DNA from: Erwinia sp. E602 | GTDB taxonomy: Bacteria > Pseudomonadota > Gammaproteobacteria > Enterobacterales > Enterobacteriaceae | Length of the DNA: 64,000 nucleotides | Direction: 5' to 3' | NCBI RefSeq assembly: GCF_018141005.1 | Contig: NZ_CP046582.1 | Coordinates: 558,001-622,000 of the forward strand | Part shown: piece after piece, positions 1 through 10,111 of the stretch | How the letters are laid out: every line of letters begins with the position of its first letter | Position numbering within the stretch: position 1 is the first letter of the stretch | Program-made: the position numbers and the translations under genes | Notes under the pieces: model-generated | Database searches by the model: none | What the model was told of the DNA's origin: nothing | The model's input: only the letters and a program-made list of their open reading frames with translations

Positions 1-396
1 GGCACCGTCACCGGCGTTCAGCACCGGGATACCGCCGGAAAACTCGGTGGCCAGGCGCGCCGCGCCCTCCTGCGGGTGACGCATCACGATGGCATCGACG
101 TAGGTGCCAATCACCGAAATGGTATCGGCCAGCGTTTCACCTTTCTTGCCCAGCGAGGTACTGCCGCCGTCGGCAAAGCCGACCACCGAGGCACCCAGCC
201 GGTGAATGGCGGTTTCGAACGACAGGCGGGTGCGGGTGGAGGCTTCAAAAAAGCAGCTGGCGACGACTTTATGTTTCAGCAGCTCCGGCTGCGGCGTGGC
301 CTTCAGGCTTGCCGCGGTTTTCAGCACCAGCTCCAGCTCGTCACGGTTGAGATCGTTAATGGAAATAATATGTTTGTGATACAACGGATTCGCCAT
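1..396 (-). CDS. pyrB: Aspartate carbamoyltransferase catalytic subunit, N-terminal part (cut by window edge)
   Basis: This is the first 132 codons of the catalytic chain that joins carbamoyl phosphate and L-aspartate in cytosolic pyrimidine synthesis. Translation begins [10 protein letters not shown] and carries the carbamoyl-phosphate-binding STRTR motif at residues 53-57. The gene runs off the left edge, so the 3' end and any pyrI partner cannot be seen. The start at 396 follows a purine-rich stretch and lies about 75 bp beyond the pyrL leader stop, as in other enterobacteria. Expression is probably set by UTP-sensitive attenuation at the leader directly upstream. Recognition is strong. 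Confidence 0.96.
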   Translation of the reverse strand, partial: MANPLYHKHIISINDLNRDELELVLKTAASLKATPQPELLKHKVVASCFFEASTRTRLSFETAIHRLGASVVGFADGGSTSLGKKGETLADTISVIGTYVDAIVMRHPQEGAARLATEFSGGIPVLNAGDGA

Positions 397-458
397 GCTC
401 ACTCTCCTGGTTGCCCCGGCTGTACCCGGGCCGCTGTCGCGGGGGTGAAAATTTGGGC

Positions 459-487
459 AAAAAAAAGCCCCTCAGCGAGGGGCTTTT
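459..487 (-). terminator. pyrB attenuator terminator
   Basis: Read on the minus strand this is a 7-bp GC-rich stem (483-477 pairing with 473-467) with a three-base loop, followed by eight U residues (466-459). It separates the leader peptide gene from pyrB and is the expected UTP-controlled attenuator. Confidence 0.9.
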
Positions 488-582
488 CTTACGCGATCGG
501 TGATGCCATTAACGGAAAAACGCGGCTGCCCGCCTGCGTGCAGACGTGGTTGAACGAAGCGATAAGTAACGTTCTGTGGCAT
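472..582 (-). CDS. pyrL: pyrBI leader peptide (36 codons)
   Basis: A 36-codon ORF (start MPQNVTYRFV, end RKAPR) lies between the argF stop and the pyrB start. Its TGA stop (474-472) is in the loop and 3' arm of the hairpin at 459-487. In the known pyrBI attenuation model, low UTP makes RNA polymerase pause in the U-rich leader so that the ribosome catches up, reaches the stop and prevents the terminator from forming. The peptide is shorter than the E. coli leader (about 44 residues) but has the same geometry. Its residue sequence probably matters little; its position relative to the hairpin does. Confidence 0.85.
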   Translation of the reverse strand: MPQNVTYRFVQPRLHAGGQPRFSVNGITDRVRKAPR

Positions 583-675
583 GGTTCCTCCCGGCAAACG
601 GGGGGCATTATACGCATTCGGCATGGCACGGCAAGCGGAAATCACCTGCCACGTAATCGGTTGCCCGGCCCCGGT

Positions 676-1686
676 TTACACCAGCTGCGCCAGGGTGGCG
701 ACCATCACCGCCTTGATGGTATGCAGGCGGTTTTCCGCCTGGTCGAACACCACGCTGTGCGCCGACTCAAACACCTCGTCGGTGACTTCCATACCGCCGT
801 GCAGATCGTACTGCTGCGCCATCTGCTGGCCCAGCGTGGTCTGATCGTCGTGGAAGGCGGGCAGGCAGTGCAGGAACTTCACCTGCGGATTGCCGGTCAG
901 ATCCAGCATCGCTTTATTGACCTGATAGGCGCGCAGTAAGGCAATCCGCTCTGCCCACACCTCTTTCGGCTCGCCCATCGACACCCAGACGTCGGTATAG
1001 ATAAAGTCGGCACCGGCCACCCCGGCGGCGATATCCTCGGTCAGGGTGATTTTGCCACCGGTTTTCGCCGCCGCTGCCCGGCACTCTTCCACCAGCTGCG
1101 CGTCCGGCCAGCACGCCTTCGGTGCTACCAGCCGCAGATCCAGCCCGGTCAGCGCTGCCGCTTCCAGCATGGTATTACCCATATTGTTGCGTGCGTCGCC
1201 GACATAGACGAAGGTCATCTGGCTGAAGGCCTTCTCCGGCAGGTGCTCCTGCATGGTCAGCAGGTCGGCCAGCAGCTGGGTCGGGTGGAACTCGTTGGTC
1301 AGCCCGTTCCACACCGGCACGCCGGCGTGTTCGGCCAGCGACTCGACCAGCGCCTGGCCGTGGCCGCGATACTGAATGCCGTCATACATGCGGCCGAGAA
1401 CGCGTGCGGTGTCCTTCATCGACTCCTTATGGCCGATCTGGCTGCCGCTCGGGCCGAGATAGGTGACGTTAGCCCCCTGGTCGTAAGCGGCAACTTCGAA
1501 AGAGCATCGGGTACGGGTCGAGTCTTTTTCGAAGATGAGCGCAATATTCTTGCCCTTCAGGTGCTGAATTTCTTCACCGTTTTTCTTGTCGGTCTTCAGT
1601 GTCGAGGCCAGCGCCAGCAAGCCGTTGATTTCGGCGGGGGTAAAATCCAGCAGCCTGAGAAAATGCCGTTTGTACAGTTGACTCAT
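676..1686 (-). CDS. argF: Ornithine carbamoyltransferase
   Basis: This enzyme converts ornithine and carbamoyl phosphate to citrulline in the cytosolic arginine pathway. The 336-residue product has normal family length. It shows the carbamoyl-phosphate loop STRTR (56-60), HPTQ (134-137) and the active-site HCLP motif (273-276) that distinguishes ornithine from aspartate transcarbamylases. The start at 1686 gives the usual [10 protein letters not shown] beginning. Tandem ARG boxes lie 20-60 bp upstream, so repression by ArgR with arginine is expected. Its position between pyrB and divergent rraB matches E. coli argI; argF and argI are interchangeable names for this gene. Confidence 0.97.
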   Translation of the reverse strand: MSQLYKRHFLRLLDFTPAEINGLLALASTLKTDKKNGEEIQHLKGKNIALIFEKDSTRTRCSFEVAAYDQGANVTYLGPSGSQIGHKESMKDTARVLGRMYDGIQYRGHGQALVESLAEHAGVPVWNGLTNEFHPTQLLADLLTMQEHLPEKAFSQMTFVYVGDARNNMGNTMLEAAALTGLDLRLVAPKACWPDAQLVEECRAAAAKTGGKITLTEDIAAGVAGADFIYTDVWVSMGEPKEVWAERIALLRAYQVNKAMLDLTGNPQVKFLHCLPAFHDDQTTLGQQMAQQYDLHGGMEVTDEVFESAHSVVFDQAENRLHTIKAVMVATLAQLV

Positions 1687-1707
1687 AACGCACTCCGGTA
1701 ACTAATT

Positions 1708-1746
1708 AATGAATTAAAATTCAATTTAACCGTATGAATATTCATT
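1708..1746 (-). promoter_or_regulatory. Tandem ARG boxes (ArgR operator) upstream of argF
   Basis: The first box (1708-1725) contains TGAATTAAAATTCA, a perfect ARG-box core. After exactly 3 bp a second 18-bp box (1729-1746) keeps the right half ATTCA (1740-1744) while its left half is degenerate. Paired 18-bp boxes with a 3-bp gap are the standard hexameric ArgR target. The argF promoter should overlap them. Confidence 0.85.
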
Positions 1747-1871
1747 TTCAACCCCGGCATGCAGAAACTTTTTTATAAAGGTAGTGGCGCGACGGGCGCT
1801 GTGGGAAAATACTAAAAATTGCCGGTGCCGTCACTACAGACGCAGGGTACCTTTGACTTGAGGAATGGATT

Positions 1872-2303
1872 ATGGCTAACGAAGCATTACTGGAAGAGCA
1901 GCGCGAAGAGACACGGCTGATTATTGAAGAACTGCTGGAAGACGGCAGCGATCCGGATGCGCTCTATACCATCGAGCACCACTTCTCCTGCAGCAGCTTT
2001 GATGCGCTGGAGAAAGCGGCGGTTGAGGCCTTCAAGCTGGGCTACGAAGTGACCGAGCCGGAAGAGCTGGAGCTGGACGACGGTACCACGGTGATGTGCT
2101 GTGACATCCTCAGCGAAGGCGCGCTGAACGCCGAGCTGATCGACAAGCAGGTCGAGCAGCTGGTGAATCTGGTGGCGCAGTTCAACGTTGACTACGACGG
2201 CTGGGGCACCTACTTCGAAGATCCGGATGCGCAGGACGAAGACGACGAAGGCGAAGAGGAAGACGAGCAGGAAGACGGCGACGACAACGGCGTCCGTCAC
2301 TGA
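1872..2303 (+). CDS. rraB: Ribonuclease E activity regulator RraB
   Basis: RraB binds RNase E in the cytosol and reduces its activity, altering mRNA decay. The 143-residue product begins [17 protein letters not shown], keeps the family core with the CCD and [12 protein letters not shown] segments (about 74-118), and ends in a long Asp/Glu run (about 118-138), a variable acidic tail typical of the family. A purine-rich stretch (GAGGAA) precedes the ATG. It is divergent from argF, the conserved enterobacterial arrangement, and stands alone as a single-gene unit. Confidence 0.95.
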   Translation: MANEALLEEQREETRLIIEELLEDGSDPDALYTIEHHFSCSSFDALEKAAVEAFKLGYEVTEPEELELDDGTTVMCCDILSEGALNAELIDKQVEQLVNLVAQFNVDYDGWGTYFEDPDAQDEDDEGEEEDEQEDGDDNGVRH

Positions 2304-2569
2304 TCTGGCCGGCCGGGAGAAAAGCGGCGGCCTGCCTGATGGCTGCTGTCGCCGTAATCCCCTGGCCGCTGTTCTGAACAGGTCACAGTGGCCCGCGCGT
2401 TGCGGGTTATCACGGCCTGTTTACTGACGCCAGTGTTGCTGCCCGTGTCAGAAACGCTGACCCGCGTTAACGCAAAGACCGGCTGCCGGGTTCGTCAGCA
2501 ACCGTGCTTTGCGTTCAGCGCCCTCTGAACCCAAATCTGTGCCACTAACCGCTTTCACTGACCTTTCTG

Positions 2570-3346
2570 ATGACTATGACCCAGTTTGACACTCTGTTAG
2601 CCCCGATCCACGGCTTTCTGCACTGCCGTACTCCGCAGGCGTGGATCGACGAAGCGCGCAAGCCGGAAAACCTGCCGCTGTTACTCACCGACCACCTGGT
2701 ATGCGAGCTGAAAGCCGCCCAGACCGCGATGTGGCTGATCCGCAAATACGTGGCGGATAAAGCCAGCGGCGACGCGCTGCTGGCGTGGCTGAGACCCTGG
2801 GAAGATTTTGTTCATAACGACCAGGCCGACCTCGGGTTTCTGGAACAGCATAAGGCGCTGTCCAAAACCATCATCAGCCGTGAAGAGCTGCCCTACGGCG
2901 ACGCGCTGGTGGATAAGATGGTGCTGCTGATCAAAGAGGAGCTGCACCACTTCTATCAGGTGCTGGAGATCATGCAGGCGCGCGATATCCCCTATATGAA
3001 GATCACCGCCAGCCGCTATGCCAAAGGCCTGATACGTGAAATCACCACCCATGAGCCGCAGGCGCTGGTGGATAAGCTGATCTGCGGTGCCTACATCGAA
3101 GCGCGATCCTGCGAACGCTTCGCCAGCCTGGCCCCGCATCTGGACGATCGCCTGTCGGCGTTTTACGTCTCGCTGCTGCGCTCGGAAGCGCGCCACTATC
3201 AGGATTATCTTGAGCTGGCGCAGCTGATCTCACCGAAGGATATCAGCGCGCGGGTACAGAAGATCGGCGAGACCGAGGCGAAACTGATTAGCGAACCGGA
3301 CGACAGGCTGCGTTTTCACAGCGGCGTACCGGCGTTTGCCTGCTAG
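2570..3346 (+). CDS. miaE: tRNA 2-methylthio-N6-isopentenyladenosine hydroxylase MiaE
   Basis: MiaE is a di-iron enzyme that hydroxylates the isopentenyl group of ms2i6A37 in tRNAs reading U-starting codons, giving ms2io6A. The 258-residue product shows the expected paired carboxylate/histidine helices: an EELHH segment near residue 125 and EARSCERF and EARHYQDY further on. Salmonella has miaE in this same neighbourhood and E. coli K-12 lacks it, which supports a non-Escherichia host. The start may be this ATG or the second one at residue 3. The 3' end is followed by an imperfect copy of itself. Confidence 0.93.
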   Translation: MTMTQFDTLLAPIHGFLHCRTPQAWIDEARKPENLPLLLTDHLVCELKAAQTAMWLIRKYVADKASGDALLAWLRPWEDFVHNDQADLGFLEQHKALSKTIISREELPYGDALVDKMVLLIKEELHHFYQVLEIMQARDIPYMKITASRYAKGLIREITTHEPQALVDKLICGAYIEARSCERFASLAPHLDDRLSAFYVSLLRSEARHYQDYLELAQLISPKDISARVQKIGETEAKLISEPDDRLRFHSGVPAFAC

Positions 3347-3420
3347 CCGGGGATAGTCGTCAGCCACTGTCGGTGTGTCGGCGTTTGCCTGCTAATCCGG
3401 CATAGCCGTCAGCCACTGGC
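3331..3420. repeat. 49-bp imperfect tandem repeat over the miaE 3' end
   Basis: The last codons of miaE and the following bases (from 3331) are repeated from 3380, a period of 49 bp. Shared blocks are GGCGTTTGCCTGCTA and CGTCAGCCACTG. The copy is outside the reading frame and appears non-coding. Confidence 0.8.
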
Positions 3421-3533
3421 AGGTAAGCTGCGGGTGGCCCGCGCGATCTTAGCGCGGCGGTTTCCTGGCCGGGCGGATGCTGATGCGGGGATCGTGACCC
3501 CGCCCTGCCGCAGTGGCAGGGCGGTCAGCGGTG

Positions 3534-4037
3534 TTACAGCGTCTTCAGCATCGTTACTTCGCAGTCAACATGGCCGGTATAGCCCAGCGGCCCGTCGATA
3601 TGCGCAAAGCCGAGGTGCTCATACAGGCGGATCGCGCGGGTCAGCGAGGCGGTGGTTTCCAGATAGCAGCGCTTAAAGCCCAGCGTGCGGGCGTACTCCA
3701 GCGCCTGGATAGCCAGATCGCGCGCCACGCCGAGGCCGCGCGCCTCGCTGAGGAAGTACATCTTCTGCAGCTCGCAGACGTCCGCCTCACCGCCCTGCAG
3801 CGGTGCCACGCCGCCACCGCCGACCACCTGACCATTCACCTCGACCACCCAGTAGGCGCTGTCCGGCTCGCTGTAGAGCTCAAACAGCCGGTCAAGGTTA
3901 GGGTCGGAAACGGTATAGCCTTTATCTGCGGTCAGCCCGAATTCGGCAGAGACGGTGCGGATCACCTGTGCAATCAGCGGATTATCAGCAGCGGTAATCG
4001 GGCGTACCCGCAGGGTGGCGTGTATAGCGGTGGTCAT
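3534..4037 (-). CDS. yjgM: GNAT-family N-acetyltransferase
   Basis: This 167-residue protein has the GNAT fold pattern: an N-terminal strand-helix segment, a central acceptor region, and an acetyl-CoA loop of the R-G-x-G-V-A type (about 97-103) followed by the YEHLGF motif near residue 139. It acetylates an unknown substrate, presumably a small amine or a protein. Its position next to miaE and yjgN identifies it as the YjgM orthologue by context. It is convergent with miaE. Start at 4037 gives [10 protein letters not shown]; an internal start is possible. The family assignment is firm, the substrate is not known. Confidence 0.85.
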   Translation of the reverse strand: MTTAIHATLRVRPITAADNPLIAQVIRTVSAEFGLTADKGYTVSDPNLDRLFELYSEPDSAYWVVEVNGQVVGGGGVAPLQGGEADVCELQKMYFLSEARGLGVARDLAIQALEYARTLGFKRCYLETTASLTRAIRLYEHLGFAHIDGPLGYTGHVDCEVTMLKTL

Positions 4038-4428
4038 ACGTCTCGCTCTGGGTCAGGGTCAGGAAGAAACGTGTAATAACATTGCTGACGTAAAGATGCA
4101 ACGTTAGCGGCCCTGGCTTTGTTCAGCAGGCCGGTTGAGGTCAGCTCACAGCCGCTTCTCAACCGTTCACCGAACCGGGTTTACCGCCCTCAGGCAATCG
4201 TCAGGGTCAGCATAGTGTCCCGCAAAGGGGACATTAAGGGCTCTTCTCTCTTTAAATGACCTGAATCCGTGACATTACGCCCAGCCTGTCTGCTATTTAA
4301 CCTTAAATGACACAACCGGAAACATTTATTGTCGCATCTTTAACCTTGTGGTAAAAATACGCGGTTAAGTTAGATACTTCTTATTCTCATCATCATCTCT
4401 CCCCCTCTATTTTCAGGAAGAAAATTTA
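4038..4428. other. Intergenic region between yjgM and yjgN
   Basis: I see no gene in these 391 bases. There is a short hairpin (TGTCCC / GGGGACA near 4216-4233) without a T-tract. The AT-rich 3' half (4240-4400) should hold the yjgN promoter, and AGGAAG lies just before its ATG. Confidence 0.5.
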
Positions 4429-5616
4429 ATGGAAAACCAAACTTCTCCCAACCAGCAGCACCCGGTGCTGTTCCACGGCCGGGCCGGCGAGTACTTCTCG
4501 ATCTGGCTGGTGAATGCCTTACTCACCATGATCACGCTGGGCATCTACTCCGCGTGGGCCACCGTGCGCCGCCGCCGCTATTTCTACGGCAACACCGAAA
4601 TCGCCGGCGACCGTTTTGACTACCATGCGCGGCCGATGGATATCCTTAAAGGGCGGATTATCGTCTTTGTGGGCCTGGTGCTGTTCTTTATCCTCTCTTC
4701 ACTGCTGCCGACGCTGTCGCTCTTGTTTGTGCTGGCGTTCTTCGCGCTGATCCCGTGGATTGTGATCCGCAGCTGGCGCTATAACGCGCTGATGAGCAGC
4801 TTCCGCGGCGTGCGTTTTAACTACCTGTGCCGCATCGGCCGCGCCTACTGGGTGATGTACCTCTGCCCGCTGCTGATGGTGATTGGCCTGTATCTGCTGG
4901 TCAGCATGGTGGCGCTGTCGGCGATCAACCTCGGCAGCGTCAGCGCCTCATTAGCCATTGGCGTCATCGCGCTGGTGCTGCTGCTGGTCGGCGGTGCGGT
5001 AGTTCAGGGGGTGGTCAGCGCGCTGAACCACGACCTGTATATCAATAATATGTCGTTCGGCACGCTGCCGTTTAAGGCGCAGCTGAGCAAAAAAGCGTTT
5101 ATTAAAATCGTGCTGGTCAGCTTCCTGATCTTCCTGCCGTTCCTGGTGGTCACCGGGCTGCTGATCGGTTCGCTGATGGTTGGCCTGGTGTACGCTGCCG
5201 CAATGGGCGTCACCGATCCGCAGATGATGGGCGCGCTGATGGCCGAACACCTGTTCAGCCTGTTCCTTGCCATAGTTGTGCTGATCGTCGGCGGCCTGTT
5301 CTCCTCCGCTTACCTGGTGGTGGCGCAGCGCAACTACGCCTTCGGCCAGACTAAACTCGGCGAGGCGTTACAGCTTAAATCGACCCTCTCTACCGGTGCC
5401 TTCCTCGGTCTGGTGCTGACCAACAGCCTGATCGTTCTGTTCACGCTGGGGCTCGGTACGCCGATCGCCGAAGTGCGCCTGGCGCGCTATATGGCCAGCA
5501 GCACCGCGCTGACCGGTGATATCTCGCTGGTGACCGTACAGGCGCACCATGACAGCGCCGGAACGGCGGTAGCCGAAGAGGTGGCGGCGGCGTTCGATCT
5601 TAACGTGGGGATCTGA
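4429..5616 (+). CDS. yjgN: YjgN family (DUF898) inner-membrane protein
   Basis: The 395-residue product is strongly hydrophobic, with a short hydrophilic start followed by about eight to ten predicted membrane segments and the DUF898 pattern (LGIYSAWATVRRRRYFYGNT, about 37-56). The function of the family is unknown. Its stop overlaps the ATG of the next gene by one base (TGATG at 5614-5618), so the two are translationally coupled. That pairing with an M48 peptidase suggests a shared role in the cell envelope, which is an inference. An AGGAAG ribosome site supports the start. Confidence 0.9.
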   Translation: MENQTSPNQQHPVLFHGRAGEYFSIWLVNALLTMITLGIYSAWATVRRRRYFYGNTEIAGDRFDYHARPMDILKGRIIVFVGLVLFFILSSLLPTLSLLFVLAFFALIPWIVIRSWRYNALMSSFRGVRFNYLCRIGRAYWVMYLCPLLMVIGLYLLVSMVALSAINLGSVSASLAIGVIALVLLLVGGAVVQGVVSALNHDLYINNMSFGTLPFKAQLSKKAFIKIVLVSFLIFLPFLVVTGLLIGSLMVGLVYAAAMGVTDPQMMGALMAEHLFSLFLAIVVLIVGGLFSSAYLVVAQRNYAFGQTKLGEALQLKSTLSTGAFLGLVLTNSLIVLFTLGLGTPIAEVRLARYMASSTALTGDISLVTVQAHHDSAGTAVAEEVAAAFDLNVGI

Positions 5617-6644
5617 TGCTGCAGCTGGATGGCTTCTACCAGTATCCCGGACGGGCCGCCCGTGAGGTGGCCCGCCTGACGCTTAACGATCGCCATCTGA
5701 CCCTGATGCAGGACGGTCACCAGCAGGTGCTGCTGCTGAAAGAGGTGCAGGTCTCTGACGCACTGGGCACCATTCCGCTGACCCTGACCTTCCCGGACGG
5801 CGGTCGCTTTGTGCCGCAGAGTGACGCACAGTTTCGCCAGTGGTGGCAGCAGCGCCACCGGCCGGGGCTGGTGCACCGGCTGGAACGCTACCGCCGCGGC
5901 GTGGCGCTGACCCTGCTGGCAACGCTGGCCAGCATTGCTTTATGGCTGTGGGTGATCCTGCCCGCCGCCAGCGACCTGCTGGCGCGTAACCTGCCGGACG
6001 TGGTCGCCCGCCAGGTAGGGCAGCAGACGCAGACCCTGCTGCGGCACGGGGGATTCAGCGAGGTGACGCTGCCGCCCGCCGAACGGCAGCGGCTGCAGCA
6101 GCTGTTCAGCAGGGCGATCCCCCCCGAGCTGCGCGACGGCACGCTGCCGCTGCAGCTGAAGGTGATGCACTTCGACGGCGGCGCTAACGCCTTTATGCTG
6201 GCCGACGGCACGCTAATCGTCAGCGACGATCTGCTGAAGCTGGCAAAAAGCGACGATGCGCTGGTGGCGGTGATGCTGCACGAGATGGGCCACCATCATC
6301 ACCGCCATCCGCTGCAGATGCTGGTGCGCTCGTCGCTGGTAACGCTGGGCTATATGTGGCTGACCGGCGACGTCAGCGGCATCGGCGACACGATTCTGCA
6401 GTCGGCGGCGTTTGTCGACCAGATGCAGTTCTCACGCGGCATGGAGCGCGAGGCGGACGAGTACGCCATTGCGCAGATGCAGGCGCAGGGCCGCTCGCTG
6501 GCCGAGATGCAGGCGATCTACACCCGCCTGCAGCAGGAAGGCGACAGGCAGAGCCACGGCCTGCAGCTGCCGGAGTGGATCAGCAGCCACCCGGATATGC
6601 CGGAGCGTATTAAGGCCATTCAGGACGCGCAGCCGAAACCGTAA
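5616..6644 (+). CDS. M48-family metallopeptidase, membrane-anchored
   Basis: This 342-residue protein has an N-terminal soluble region, one strong membrane segment (about 92-115) and a C-terminal zinc peptidase domain. The zinc motif HEMGH is near residues 223-227 and the third ligand, in a READEYA helix, is near 280. The catalytic domain probably faces the periplasm, as in related M48 proteins with one N-terminal anchor; that is inferred. It is coupled to yjgN by a one-base overlap and ends at a clear terminator. Possible roles are membrane or lipoprotein quality control; I cannot name a substrate. Confidence 0.88.
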   Translation: MLQLDGFYQYPGRAAREVARLTLNDRHLTLMQDGHQQVLLLKEVQVSDALGTIPLTLTFPDGGRFVPQSDAQFRQWWQQRHRPGLVHRLERYRRGVALTLLATLASIALWLWVILPAASDLLARNLPDVVARQVGQQTQTLLRHGGFSEVTLPPAERQRLQQLFSRAIPPELRDGTLPLQLKVMHFDGGANAFMLADGTLIVSDDLLKLAKSDDALVAVMLHEMGHHHHRHPLQMLVRSSLVTLGYMWLTGDVSGIGDTILQSAAFVDQMQFSRGMEREADEYAIAQMQAQGRSLAEMQAIYTRLQQEGDRQSHGLQLPEWISSHPDMPERIKAIQDAQPKP

Positions 6645-6671
6645 CGCTTTACACCTCTGCATAATCATCCA

Positions 6672-6702
6672 CGCCTGACGAAATTCGTCGGGCGTTTTTT
6701 TT
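6672..6702 (+). terminator. Rho-independent terminator after the yjgN-M48 operon
   Basis: CGCCTGACG and CGTCGGGCG pair around a five-base loop and are followed by a run of T. The remaining bases up to the small ORF at 6954 are AT-rich with no other gene visible. Confidence 0.9.
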
Positions 6703-6953
6703 GCCTCACGAAAACAACAGGCAGTTTATCGCGTCGCGGCTGGAATAGTGTCAGGCAGATTCGTTCGGATACTGGCGAATAACGGGTTTTAAATTTGTCG
6801 CGCGATGTACTACAAATAATAATAAAAATGGATTATTTACTAATAGCGTGTTCCCTTCCGTTGACCCCATGTTGATGAAATATCAATGCTTCATTGTTAA
6901 CCTCTTCAGATCGTGGGATTACAAACGCAACGGCACAGGGAGAGGGCGAAGGT

Positions 6954-7136
6954 ATGATGACATTTCTGAGGAAGTGGTTGAAGAACAGGATTGTTTGGTC
7001 CTGTTTGATTTATCTCCCACTCACACTGTTAATCCTCTTTGGTATCTTTATGGCTTATATCTTTGCGAATATTGCCATGCAAGCTGTTGGTGTGTTTGTT
7101 ATTGTCATGATGGTTGCTGCTTTTCTTCTGCCATGA
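6954..7136 (+). CDS. Small membrane protein, 60 residues
   Basis: A 60-codon ORF starts with tandem ATGs at 6954/6957, preceded at good spacing by a GGCGAAGG ribosome site. The product has a basic amphipathic start (about 1-13) and two hydrophobic stretches (about 14-36 and 38-60), so it should be a hairpin inner-membrane protein. I do not recognise it. It lies between the M48 operon terminator and the convergent valS terminator, in AT-rich DNA, so it would be transcribed alone. It could be a stress-induced small protein; coding status rests on the ribosome site and hydrophobic pattern. Confidence 0.5.
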   Translation: MMTFLRKWLKNRIVWSCLIYLPLTLLILFGIFMAYIFANIAMQAVGVFVIVMMVAAFLLP

Positions 7137-7171
7137 AAACTATATTAATCGCGCCATCATCGGCCACCAAT

Positions 7172-7209
7172 AAAAAAGGCGATACAGGTTCTCACCCGCA
7201 TCGCCCTTT
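7172..7209 (-). terminator. valS terminator
   Basis: On the minus strand GGCGAT and ATCGCC pair around a loop and are followed by six U residues, 35 bp past the valS stop. Confidence 0.85.
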
Positions 7210-7243
7210 AACCGGCCGTTAACCGGTTGGCATTACCTAAGCC

Positions 7244-10099
7244 TTACAGCGCAGCAATCACGCCCTGCTGCTCGATCAGCTTGATTTTCGCCTGTTCGAA
7301 GTCGGCCAGACGCTCGCGCTCTTTGGCGACCACCGCCTCCGGGGCGCGTGCCACAAAGCCTTCGTTGCCCAGCTTGGCGGTGATTTTTTCCATCTCCGCT
7401 TCCACTTTGCCCACTTCCTTCGCCAGACGCTCCAGCTCGACGGTTTTGTCGATCAGCTCGGCCATCGGGATCAGCAGCTCGGCACCGTCGACCAGCTTGG
7501 TGACGGAAACCGGGCCTTTGTCACCGGCCGGCAGCAGCTCCAGCTTCTCCAGGCGCGCCAGGGTGCGCAGGAAGGTGTGGTTCTGCTGCACGCGGCGGGC
7601 CGCGTCGTCGCTGGCGCCGCGCAGCAGCACGTCCAGCGGTTTGGCAGGGGAGATGTTCATCTCGTTACGGATGTTACGCACCGCAACGATCGCCTGCTTC
7701 AGCCACTCGGTATCGGCCATCGCCGCCTCGTCAACGCGCGCGGCGTCAAACTCCGGCATCGGCTGCAGCATAATGGTGTCGTCGCTGATGTTCTTCAGCA
7801 CTTTCACCTGCTGCCAGATGGTTTCGGTAATGAACGGGATAATCGGGTGCGCCAGGCGCAGCAGCGCTTCCAGCACCGTCACCAGCGTGTTGCGGGTGCC
7901 GCGCAGCTGGTTCTCGCTGCCGCCGTTCATCACCGGCTTGGCCAGCTCCAGGTACCAGTCGCAGAACTGGTTCCAGGTAAACTCGTAGAGAATACCGGCC
8001 GCCAGATCGAAGCGGTAGCTGTCCAGCGCTTCGCGGTAGGCTTTCACCGTCTGATTAAACTCGGCGAGGATCCAGCGGTCGGCCAGCGACAGCTCCAGTT
8101 CGCCGCCGTTAAAGCCGCAGTCGTGGCCTTCGGTGTTCATCAGCACAAAGCGGCTGGCGTTCCACAGCTTGTTACAGAAGTTGCGGTAGCCTTCCAGGCG
8201 CTTCATATCCCAGTTGATGTCGCGGCCGGTAGAGGCCAGCGCCGCCAGGGTAAAGCGCAGGGCGTCGGTGCCGTGCGGCTCGATGCCGTTCGGGAACTGC
8301 TTCTCGGTGCGCTTGCGGATCTTCTCCGCCAGCTGCGGCTGCATCATGTTGCCGGTGCGTTTCTCCAGCAGGTCTTCCAGCGAGATGCCGTCGACCATAT
8401 CCAGCGGATCGATCACGTTACCCTTCGACTTGGACATCTTCTGCCCTTCGTCGTCGCGGATCAGCCCGGTCATATAGACGGTGTTAAACGGCACCTGCGG
8501 CTTGCCGTCTTCATCCTTGATAAAGTGCATGGTCAGCATGATCATGCGCGCAATCCAGAAGAAGATGATGTCAAAGCCGCTGACCAGCACGCTGGTCGGG
8601 TGGAAGGTACGTAGCGCTTCGGTGTTTTCCGGCCAGCCGAGGGTGGAGAAGGTCCACAGCCCGGAGGAGAACCAGGTATCGAGCACGTCTTCGTCCTGGC
8701 GCAGCGCCACGTCCGGGCCGAGGTTGTTCTCGGCGCGCACTTCTTCTTCGCTGCGGGCAACATAGACGTTACCGGCGTCGTCGTACCAGGCCGGGATACG
8801 GTGGCCCCACCACAGCTGACGGGAGATGCACCAGTCCTGGATATCGCGCATCCACGAGAAGTACATGTTCTCATACTGCTTCGGCACGAACTGAATATCA
8901 CCGTTCTCTACCGCTTCCACCGCCACTTTCGCCAGCGGGGCGGTGCGCACGTACCACTGATCGGTCAGCATCGGCTCGATCACCACGCCGCCGCGATCGC
9001 CGTAAGGAACGGTCAGATCGTGCGGTTTGATCTCGTCGAGCAGGCCGAGCGCGTCGATGGCGGCAACGATGGCTTTACGCGCTGCAAAGCGCTCCAGGCC
9101 ACGGAACTCCGCCGGGATAGAATCGTCGTGCGCATCGCACTCTTCGCCGTTGGTGTCGTAAACCTGTGCCGCATCGCGGATATCGCCGTCGAAGGTCAGG
9201 ATGTTGATCATCGGCAGCTTATGACGACGACCCACTTCGTAGTCGTTAAAGTCGTGCGCCGGGGTGATCTTCACGCAGCCGGTGCCTTTCTCCATATCGG
9301 CGTGTTCGTCGCCGACGATCGGGATGCGGCGGTTAACCAGCGGCAGCACGAGGAACTTGCCGATCAGGTCTTTATAGCGCGGATCTTCCGGATTGACCGC
9401 CACGCCGGTATCACCAAGGATGGTTTCCGGGCGGGTGGTGGCGACCACCAGGTAATCTTTGCCGTCGGCGGTTTTCACGCCGTCGGCCAGCGGGTAGCGC
9501 AGGTGCCACATTGAGCCTTTTGACTCGCGGTTCTCCACCTCCAGATCGGAGATGGCGGTGCGCAGCTTCGGATCCCAGTTCACCAGGCGCTTGCCGCGGT
9601 AGATCAGGTTCTCTTTATGCAGGCGAACGAACACCTCTTTCACCGCGTTAGACAGGCCGTCGTCCATGGTGAAGCGCTCGCGCTCCCAGTCCACGGAGTT
9701 GCCGAGGCGGCGCATCTGGCGGGTGATAGTGCCGCCGGACTCCGCTTTCCACTGCCAGATTTTTTCGATAAAGGCGTCGCGGCCGTAGTCCTGACGGGTT
9801 TTCCCCTCTTCAGCGGCGATCTTACGCTCCACCACCATCTGCGTGGCGATGCCCGCGTGGTCGGTGCCCGCCTGCCACAGGGTGTTTTTCCCCTGCATGC
9901 GCTGGTAGCGGATCATGGTGTCCATGATGGTCTGCTGGAAGGCGTGACCCATATGCAAGCTGCCGGTGACGTTCGGCGGCGGGATCATGATGCAGAAGCT
10001 TTCCTGGCTGGTATCGCCATGCGGTTTAAAGTAGCCCTGCTGTTCCCAGTGCTCGTAAAGCGGCTGCTCGATATCTTGCGGGTTATATGTCTTTTCCAT
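7244..10099 (-). CDS. valS: Valyl-tRNA synthetase
   Basis: The 951-residue class I synthetase attaches valine to tRNA-Val in the cytosol and proofreads threonine. Visible are the HIGH-type signature HMGH (49-52), the KMSKS loop (near 550), an editing domain between them and a C-terminal coiled-coil arm (about 880-951) rich in Lys and Glu. Length equals the E. coli enzyme. It is transcribed with or just after holC (13-bp gap) and pepA upstream, the conserved pepA-holC-valS order. The start at 10099 is preceded by an ATAGCAGATATGG context with a modest ribosome site. Confidence 0.98.
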   Translation of the reverse strand: MEKTYNPQDIEQPLYEHWEQQGYFKPHGDTSQESFCIMIPPPNVTGSLHMGHAFQQTIMDTMIRYQRMQGKNTLWQAGTDHAGIATQMVVERKIAAEEGKTRQDYGRDAFIEKIWQWKAESGGTITRQMRRLGNSVDWERERFTMDDGLSNAVKEVFVRLHKENLIYRGKRLVNWDPKLRTAISDLEVENRESKGSMWHLRYPLADGVKTADGKDYLVVATTRPETILGDTGVAVNPEDPRYKDLIGKFLVLPLVNRRIPIVGDEHADMEKGTGCVKITPAHDFNDYEVGRRHKLPMINILTFDGDIRDAAQVYDTNGEECDAHDDSIPAEFRGLERFAARKAIVAAIDALGLLDEIKPHDLTVPYGDRGGVVIEPMLTDQWYVRTAPLAKVAVEAVENGDIQFVPKQYENMYFSWMRDIQDWCISRQLWWGHRIPAWYDDAGNVYVARSEEEVRAENNLGPDVALRQDEDVLDTWFSSGLWTFSTLGWPENTEALRTFHPTSVLVSGFDIIFFWIARMIMLTMHFIKDEDGKPQVPFNTVYMTGLIRDDEGQKMSKSKGNVIDPLDMVDGISLEDLLEKRTGNMMQPQLAEKIRKRTEKQFPNGIEPHGTDALRFTLAALASTGRDINWDMKRLEGYRNFCNKLWNASRFVLMNTEGHDCGFNGGELELSLADRWILAEFNQTVKAYREALDSYRFDLAAGILYEFTWNQFCDWYLELAKPVMNGGSENQLRGTRNTLVTVLEALLRLAHPIIPFITETIWQQVKVLKNISDDTIMLQPMPEFDAARVDEAAMADTEWLKQAIVAVRNIRNEMNISPAKPLDVLLRGASDDAARRVQQNHTFLRTLARLEKLELLPAGDKGPVSVTKLVDGAELLIPMAELIDKTVELERLAKEVGKVEAEMEKITAKLGNEGFVARAPEAVVAKERERLADFEQAKIKLIEQQGVIAAL

Positions 10100-10111
10100 A
10101 TCTGCTATGTC

